A stretch of 64,000 nucleotides of DNA from Prostheceraeus crozeri (Eukaryota; Platyhelminthes; Polycladida; Euryleptidae). Shown in pieces: positions 58,806 to 64,000 of this stretch. How positions within the stretch are numbered: position 1 is the stretch's first letter; each line of letters starts with the position of its first letter. The stretch is from NCBI GenBank assembly GCA_907163375.1, contig CAJQUW010008706.1, forward strand, positions 496,001 to 560,000, written 5' to 3'. The translations under genes and the position numbers were made by a program. Below the pieces are notes generated by a model. That model did not search any database. It was not told the origin of the DNA and saw nothing but the letters and a program-made list of their open reading frames with translations.

Positions 58806-60140
58806 ATGTCTTCGCTTATCGAAAATAAATTTAGATTAGACGATCCTCCGTTCGTCAGTTACAATCAAAAAAAGAATGACTATATAAGAATTGCTATGAA
58901 TCCCGGATCTTCCAGTAGAGTAAATACTGGAGGAGATTTAATTTTTGAAGTTGATAATCAGCAGAGTTATTTATATTTACCTGATTCATTTTTACACTGT
59001 GAATATTCTTTATATAGTGATGCTAATTTTACAACACCATTACCAGATACCGCTAATATTGCATTAGAGAATAATTTCTTTCCAAAATTATTTACACAAA
59101 TGCGTTTAGATGTTGCAACTCAAAATATAGAAACAATAAGTGATTCTCCAGGTGTAATTGATACAATGCTTAGATTTGTAACAATTGGTGAAAATAATAT
59201 AAAGTATGAAATCGAAGGTTGGTTTCCTGATACTAATGATGGTATAATTGTTGATGATTTAACTCACACTGGAACAGATGCCGCAGGAATTGCGAAAGAT
59301 GTAGAAAATATTGCAAAACATTTAAATATAACAAATAATGATGCATATAAAGAAAGACGTGAATTTAACAAGAAAAGTAAACAGACAGTTAATTGGTCAT
59401 TGTCTCCATTATTCGGATATTTAGATTATGACAAAATATCATATCAATTAAAATTTAAATTAATAATTCATCGCACAGCAAATCATGAATTAATCTTTTA
59501 TGGTAAGACTGGGAAAAAAGCATATTTAAAAATTGATAGACTTGAATGGTGGATTAAGCATATTACTCCCAGTTTAGATGTTGAAACAGCTATTGCAAAA
59601 AGATTAAATACTAACAAACCAATTCCAGTAAATTTTCTAAAGCGTACTGCTAGTTCAGTAACTTTTTCCGAACAAAGATTTAACTGGCATTTTACTAGAA
59701 CTTCGAATACTCCAAGATATTTATTACTAACTTTTCAAAGAAATAATTCTCCAAGTTTTGATAAGAACAACAATCTCTTCCATATTAATACAATTCGAAG
59801 TTTACAAGTTTCATTAAATCAAACCCGATATCCAATTGATCCATTAAGATTCGATGATACCAATAATCAATTTATGGAAGGATATGATTCTTATCGAAAT
59901 CTTTGTATAGAATTTGGAGTTGAACCACAATTAACTCCTAGAGATTGGAGACATTTATATCCTGTTTTCTGTTTCGATTTAAGTGCACAATCTGAAGATA
60001 TTATCAAGACTGGTTGTGATGTAACAATTAATATTGAAAAAAAAGATTCCACAACTTCATTGATGGCTTATGGTTTATTGCTAGAAGATGTAAAATATTC
60101 TATTGAAATTCTTAATGGAAAGATGGCTAGGATCGGCTGA
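58806..60140 (+). CDS. Polinton major capsid protein (double jelly roll)
   Basis: The 444-codon frame is open throughout and starts in TTATAAAAATG. Landmarks shared with Polinton capsid proteins are VNTGGDLIFEVDNQQSYLYL near the N-terminus, LFTQMRLDVATQNIETI, KAYLKIDRLEWWI in the middle, and FGVEPQLTPRDWRHLYPVFC then FDLSAQSEDI near the end. The closing strand GCDVTINIEKKD is typical. It would form the pseudo-hexameric capsomers. It is the best-preserved gene of the element. Confidence 0.88.
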   Translation: MSSLIENKFRLDDPPFVSYNQKKNDYIRIAMNPGSSSRVNTGGDLIFEVDNQQSYLYLPDSFLHCEYSLYSDANFTTPLPDTANIALENNFFPKLFTQMRLDVATQNIETISDSPGVIDTMLRFVTIGENNIKYEIEGWFPDTNDGIIVDDLTHTGTDAAGIAKDVENIAKHLNITNNDAYKERREFNKKSKQTVNWSLSPLFGYLDYDKISYQLKFKLIIHRTANHELIFYGKTGKKAYLKIDRLEWWIKHITPSLDVETAIAKRLNTNKPIPVNFLKRTASSVTFSEQRFNWHFTRTSNTPRYLLLTFQRNNSPSFDKNNNLFHINTIRSLQVSLNQTRYPIDPLRFDDTNNQFMEGYDSYRNLCIEFGVEPQLTPRDWRHLYPVFCFDLSAQSEDIIKTGCDVTINIEKKDSTTSLMAYGLLLEDVKYSIEILNGKMARIG

Positions 60141-60162
60141 AGCCTCGAAGAGCTTCGCTCCG
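60139..60162. repeat. GC-rich hairpin after capsid gene
   Basis: GAAGCCTCGAAGAGCTTCGCTCC folds on itself immediately behind the capsid stop codon. It is another member of the scattered hairpins and a possible 3' end signal. Confidence 0.55.
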
Positions 60163-60164
60163 AT

Positions 60165-60335
60165 AAGTTAATTAAAATTTTTGATAACTTAAAATTTTGA
60201 TAACTAGAATAGATTAAAAATTTTTAGTAACTTAAAATTTTTTCATAACTAGAATAGATTAAAAATTCTTAACCTAAAATTTTTTGATAACTAGAATAGA
60301 TTAAAATTTTTGATAACTTAAAATTTTTTATTAAA
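60165..60335. repeat. AT-rich tandem repeat before virion gene
   Basis: Three to four imperfect units of about 45-50 bases share TAACTAGAATAGATTAAAA and TTAAAATTTT. The array fills the gap between the capsid gene and the next start codon. Confidence 0.8.
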
Positions 60336-60336
60336 A

Positions 60337-60816
60337 ATGTCGCAAGCGAAAAGTAATAATAATAAAACTGATGAATTAAAATTACGTAATATTGTTGACA
60401 AAAATACCCCTAAAACTATTACGATTAACAAAAAAAAGTATTACATAAGTAAACCAATGATAGAGAATATTCAATTACAAGAAGAAAATGGCGGAATTCT
60501 CCCATTAATTCCACTAATAATAGGTGGCATAGCAGCAGCAGGAAGTGTTGCAGGTGGGACAGCTGGTATTGTCCAAGCAGTAAATGAAAATAAATCAGAG
60601 AAGGCAGCATTAGAAGAACAAAAACGTCATAATAGAGAGTTAGAGAAAGTTGCTAGGGGTGACGGAATAGTAGATAATTTTATTAGTAAATTAAAATTAG
60701 TTGATGAAGGAAAGCGAGTTCTTAAAAATATTCTACACAATGTTGATGATTTAATTGAAATTAAAGAAACTAAAGATGGTTCTGGAATATATCTAAGTCC
60801 TAGTATGATAAGGTAA
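60337..60816 (+). CDS. Polinton second hydrophobic virion-type protein
   Basis: The 159-codon frame starts in TATTAAAAATG. After a basic head comes NGGILPLIPLIIGGIAAAGS followed by VAGGTAGIVQAV, a Gly-rich hydrophobic segment of the GGxLPLLxPLI type seen in adenovirus-pX/melittin-like proteins of adintoviruses. A charged helix and a GDGIVDNFISKL segment follow. It is probably a membrane-active or core protein. Confidence 0.6.
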   Translation: MSQAKSNNNKTDELKLRNIVDKNTPKTITINKKKYYISKPMIENIQLQEENGGILPLIPLIIGGIAAAGSVAGGTAGIVQAVNENKSEKAALEEQKRHNRELEKVARGDGIVDNFISKLKLVDEGKRVLKNILHNVDDLIEIKETKDGSGIYLSPSMIR

Positions 60817-60845
60817 TAACCTCAGGACCTTTGGTTCTATTCGGT
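60816..60845. repeat. GC-richer hairpin after virion gene
   Basis: CCTCAGGACCTTTGGTTCTATTCGG overlaps the stop region and resembles a decayed AACC...GGTT hairpin of the same family. Confidence 0.4.
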
Positions 60846-60887
60846 AAAACTTTTATTTTATCTTTTAAAATTTTTTTATCTTTAAAA

Positions 60888-62184
60888 ATGGATTCCGCAA
60901 AGTCTACAAATTCCGAAAATTTAACTAAATTAAAAATTTCTAATTTAGATTTATTGAATTATCTATTAAACAAAAATAAAAACTCAAACTGTCAGCATAT
61001 TGGAGGTGACATACAAAAAACATTAGAAAACTTTCCTGGATTTATTTGGAGTAAATATTCGAAAGAAAAACATCTTCCTGGTCATTCATATACCGGTCCA
61101 GGAACTCGATTAGATATAAGACTAGATGAGAATAATAATCCGAAACCAGGTGAAGAACCAATAAATAGAGTAGACGCCGCCGCTTATAGACATGATTTAG
61201 CTTACCGAAATCATGATCTAAGTTCTCGACATGCAGCTGATAAGAAGATGATTCAAGAATTAGATAGTATTCAGAATCCTTCCTTTAGAGAAAGAATTGA
61301 AAGAATGTTTGTTAAGAAAGCTTTACAAGCTAAAATATTGCTCGGTCAGGGTTTAAATGAAACGACAGCAAAGCTGTCTGAGAGCAACGCTCGAACCTAC
61401 GCGTCTGAAATTCACAAGGAATATAGAAGGCCTAAATATTTATTGAAAGTAAAAGTATTTAATAAAGATGATATTTGGAGTGCTGATCTTGTTCATATGC
61501 CGAATGATTCTGATTATAAATACGCATTGACCGTTATAGATTTATATACACGATATGCTTGGGTAAAGCCTTTAAAAAATAAGTGGTCTGTCAGTTAAAT
61601 ATGCGTTTGAAGAAATCTTTAAAGAAACTAATAGAAAGCCAAAAAAATTGTTTGTTGATAAAGGGTCGGAATTTTATAACCGAAACGTTCAGCCACTATT
61701 TGAAACTGTTTATTCAACTGAAAATGCAGGGAAGGCCGTAGTGATAGAAAGATTCAATAGATCATTAAAAAATAAAATTTTCAAAAAATTTACTGAGCAA
61801 AGAAATCAGAAATGGTTGAAGATATTACCAGGAATTGTAGAGCAGTACAATAATAAAGTTCATTCAGGTATTGAAGAAACCCCAAAGAATGCTTCTGACG
61901 ACCCTGATTTAATACGAAAGAAAATATTCGAAAATAATTATTCGAATGAGAGTAATCCGAATTTACAGAAACTTAAGCCGAAATTTAAAATTGGAGATAG
62001 AGTTAGAATATTTAAGTATAAGAATAAATTTGAAAAGGGCTTCGTCGGATACTGGACGAAAGAGATATTTGAAGTTTGTAAAATAAATCAAACTTATCCG
62101 ATTACTTACGAAATCAAAGATTTAGATGATGAAAATATCAGAGGCCGATTTTATCAAAATGAATTACAACGAAGCGAGCTTTAA
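60888..62184 (+). pseudogene. Polinton PLA2-like domain followed by integrase, broken
   Basis: The first part holds a parvovirus-VP1-type phospholipase A2 motif: YTGPGTRLDIRL (calcium loop), then AAAYRHDLAYRNHD (catalytic His-Asp) and ADKKMIQEL. In the same open frame it runs into an integrase core: DIWSADLVHMP (first Asp), then LFVDKGSEFYN (second Asp) and VIERFNRSLKNKIF (Glu). The C-terminus FEKGFVGYWTKEIFEV, ITYEIKDLDDENIRGRFYQN is the usual SH3/chromo-like tail of Polinton integrases. The integrase inserts the element; PLA2 would breach endosomes. About one break. Confidence 0.85.
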
Positions 62185-62209
62185 TTATCATTATCATTAT
62201 TATTATTGG

Positions 62210-62245
62210 AACTAACGTTTCGGGAATGAAATTCCCTTGTTCAAT
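62210..62245. repeat. Hairpin at the integrase-protease junction
   Basis: GGAACTAACGTTTCGGGAATGAAATTCCC lies between converging genes and forms the last codons of the protease on the minus strand. It is a likely shared 3' end signal. Confidence 0.5.
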
Positions 62246-62685
62246 TCTAACATAATATCTAGAAATGGTACTCCTTTTTGTAATTTAAATAAAACATAAA
62301 GACATAATTGACCACAATAAGTAGTTCCCGGTTTTTGAATTTGAAATGTATTATAAGTTCCATTGCCAGGTAATTTTTTAACTTCGTTTGTAGGTGGAAG
62401 TCCGTATGAGTCAAAATAGTAATTATCTCCATTTTTATTAGACATACCTGCAGACCAATGTACACCTTTTTCATCTGACGTATGAAGATTTGTTATGAAA
62501 TTTATAGTTGGAACTTTGTTCCGGGAACTGAAGGTTCCTGTTGGCTTATTTTTTAGGAATTGTAATTCGTCTCTCATTAGGACATGAAAATTCTTTATTC
62601 CCAATTGATTTGCGATTTTCTTTAGATCAAAATTTGTAGTTGTTTGCGTTCCATATAATTTTAAAAACTCATTTATGTTGCTCAT
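62212..62685 (-). CDS. Polinton adenain-like cysteine protease
   Basis: The 157-codon frame is open and starts in TATTATAAAATG. The catalytic order of the adenain/Ulp1 fold is visible: VHWSAG (His, about residue 76), YYFDSYGLPP (Asp, about 91), QIQKPGTTYCGQLCLYVL (Gln and nucleophile Cys, about 125). It would process capsid precursors. A hairpin repeat at 62,515-62,547 is carried in frame (coding for TGTFSSRNKVP). Confidence 0.85.
   Translation of the reverse strand: MSNINEFLKLYGTQTTTNFDLKKIANQLGIKNFHVLMRDELQFLKNKPTGTFSSRNKVPTINFITNLHTSDEKGVHWSAGMSNKNGDNYYFDSYGLPPTNEVKKLPGNGTYNTFQIQKPGTTYCGQLCLYVLFKLQKGVPFLDIMLELNKGISFPKR
62515..62547. repeat. GC-richer hairpin repeat inside protease gene
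   Basis: GGAACTTTGTTCC overlaps GGGAACTGAAGGTTCC in a region that stays in frame in the protease. It supports the view that these hairpins insert without disrupting reading. Confidence 0.55.
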
Positions 62686-62757
62686 TTTATAATAAAAAAA
62701 TTTCTTAAGGGACCCCTAGAAGTCAGAAGGGAGGGGGTAGTAGAACTACGTTCATAT

Positions 62758-63263
62758 GATAACGAAGGATATATTCTTGCAGTTTCTTCCACTTTTGTTT
62801 CTTCCATTTTTAAAGAAATATTATTAGACACATAATTTTAGTTATCTCATATTTTAAAAACCTGAAAAATGATTTTCAAAGTAAAAAATGATCTTAATCA
62901 CAAATTTTAGATTCTTAACTTTTATGATTTTCGGTGTCCTTGAACGGTCATGATTTGAGCAATGAAAAATGTCATAATCACACACTTGAGATTTTGAAAA
63001 ATTTGAAAAATTGGGTATTTTTAAAAACGCCCAAATTTATGAATTTAGGTCTTCATAACCTGAAAAAGGGTTCAAATTCATGAATTTATGTCGTTTTTAA
63101 AAATACCGATTTTTCAAAAAAATGGTACTTTTTAAATGGTCTAAATTTATGAATTTAGGTCTTAAAAACCTGAAAAAGGATTCAAATTCATGAATTTATG
63201 TCGTTTTTAAAAATACCATTTTTTGAATTTGTCTTGTCCTCAAACGGTCTTTTACCCATTACT
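62758..63263. repeat. Polinton terminal inverted repeat, right
   Basis: This is the inverse of 47,369-47,856, ending ...CGGTCTTTTACCCATTACT. It includes a mirror copy of the start of unknown gene 1 (ATG near 62,807 on the minus strand) and carries palindromic AAATTCATGAATTT tracts repeated near 63,075 and 63,190. Confidence 0.92.
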
Positions 63264-63269
63264 AGGATG
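63264..63269. repeat. Target-site duplication, right
   Basis: AGGATG matches 47,363-47,368 exactly and abuts the element end. Confidence 0.9.
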
Positions 63270-63613
63270 AATTGAAATCATGATCGACAAAATGACATAG
63301 GATTGAATAGCACGGCAGAAAGTGGTTATTCAAGAGTTGCTTTTCAACCTTCTTTCTACAGATCTCATGACAGCAAAAAGTTCAATCCAAGCTATTAAAT
63401 TTGGAGCCATGAACAGAGAACACATGCCCAAAAACGAATCTTAGCCTTCCCGAGCGGGTTGGCAGACGCTTCAAGTAGCTTAGAGTTACAGCCACCCTCC
63501 ATAGGCAACACTCAGTCTCTTCTACAGGTACTCCTTCGGTAGAGCCTGCTCTGTAACAAAGGAGTACGCATCAAAAACTAGGATCTAAAATCCCACACAA
63601 AGCCAACTTACTC
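63270..63613. other. Flank between Polinton and possible exon
   Basis: A minus-strand acceptor-like CTTTGTTACAG lies at about 63,555. Joined in phase with the exon at 63,614-64,000 it would add a very short tail ending at a stop near 63,530. This is speculative. No other feature was seen. Confidence 0.3.
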
Positions 63614-64000
63614 ACGTGCTGTCATGTATATATTGACAAGATTTTCGGCCAATTCCTTTTGCATTGAGGATAACTGTTCTTTGCTTTGCTTGATTTCTAA
63701 ATCTAAAATACCTGATTGGAACTGATCAGATATTTTTTGATGATTCTTTGATTTTTTTTCTAATTTAATGTTTGCAGATTTTGGTTTCAGTTCCTTTTCT
63801 TTACACGTTTGATTGAACATTATGTCTCCGATCAGTTTAATGCATTTGTGAAGTATTCTTTCTGTTTTTCCATACTGTTGGTTTTTGTTCTTAGATAATA
63901 ATTTCAAAATTAGAAATGAGTACCAATTACAATCAAATGGTATTCCACATCCAACCGCGTGATCTCCAAACTTATCGCCATGATTGCCACAAACTGGGCA
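63614..64000 (-). CDS. Possible exon with Cys/His cluster, partial at window edge
   Basis: The minus-strand frame runs in from beyond the window. It reads CPVCGNHGDKFGDHAVGCG, then a lysine-rich, partly coiled region (KLEKKSKNHQKI, SKEQLSSMQKELAENL), and ends at a consensus donor GTGAGTAAG. A CxxC...GDHAxxC cluster also occurs in some LINE and other transposon-linked proteins, so this could be a host exon or an old element. It does not resemble APC1. Confidence 0.4.

Larger units (their letters stand above)
47369..63263. mobile_element. Polinton/Maverick element, 15.9 kb, fossil
   Basis: The element has 6-bp target duplications, terminal inverted repeats of about 0.5 kb starting AGTAATGGG, and the full Polinton gene set: protein-primed DNA polymerase B, rve-type integrase, FtsK/HerA-type ATPase, adenain-like protease, double-jelly-roll major capsid and penton. 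The size is in the usual 15-20 kb range. Base composition is far more AT-rich than the flanks. Several genes are broken (roughly half a dozen or more breaks overall) while others are open throughout, and both duplications are intact, suggesting a fairly recent insertion that has begun to decay. Confidence 0.95.

Overview
The window is a piece of an invertebrate animal nuclear genome. It is AT-rich, its genes are split by long introns with GT/AG borders, and it is crowded with animal-type transposons: Penelope-like elements, LINE fragments, Tc1/mariner elements, hairpin repeats and a Polinton. The phylum cannot be fixed from sequence alone.

Host gene. Eight minus-strand exons between 41,093 and 14,653 encode the C-terminal part of APC1 (ANAPC1), the large scaffold subunit of the anaphase-promoting complex. 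They appear in protein order, have splice sites, and keep the reading phase at every junction that could be checked. At least one exon between 31,676 and 18,695 and the last coding exon were not found with confidence. The 5' exons must lie above 41,093, so the repeats and the Polinton to the right may sit inside or just upstream of this gene.

Left part (1-14 kb). There is a Tc1/mariner-type transposase relic (1-700), a decayed Penelope-like GIY-YIG fragment (about 3.1-3.55 kb), and a striking near-perfect palindrome (7,791-11,914). The palindrome is made of two head-to-head copies of one Penelope-like element with reverse transcriptase and GIY-YIG endonuclease. Both ends carry a hammerhead-ribozyme-like motif.

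Middle (14-47 kb). APC1 exons alternate with introns holding hairpin repeats (15.0-15.7, 21.7-21.8, 24.9-25.6 and 26.8-27.0 kb), a degenerate minisatellite (28.9-29.2 kb), LINE tails (17.1, 39.5 and 45.5 kb), a DD41D-type mariner element (34,954-38,346) with a LINE nested in its transposase, a 0.9-kb inverted repeat (41.9-44.4 kb), and a dispersed repeat here called R1.

Right part (47-63 kb). A 15.9-kb Polinton/Maverick (47,369-63,263) has 6-bp target duplications (AGGATG) and terminal inverted repeats of about 0.5 kb. It is a genomic fossil: major capsid and protease frames look whole, while DNA polymerase B, integrase and some others are broken, roughly half a dozen or more breaks in all. 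Gene blocks run plus (unknown genes, penton, ATPase), minus (polymerase B, a clamp-like protein), plus (fibre-like protein, two hydrophobic virion-type proteins, major capsid, phospholipase-A2-like domain with integrase), minus (adenain-like protease). Notable points are small GC-rich hairpins scattered through an otherwise very AT-rich element, two of them in frame in the polymerase; a shared A-rich start context; a possible sliding-clamp gene; and a phage-tail-fibre-like motif at the head of a long coiled coil.

The last 390 bases hold a possible minus-strand exon with a Cys/His cluster and a good splice donor.
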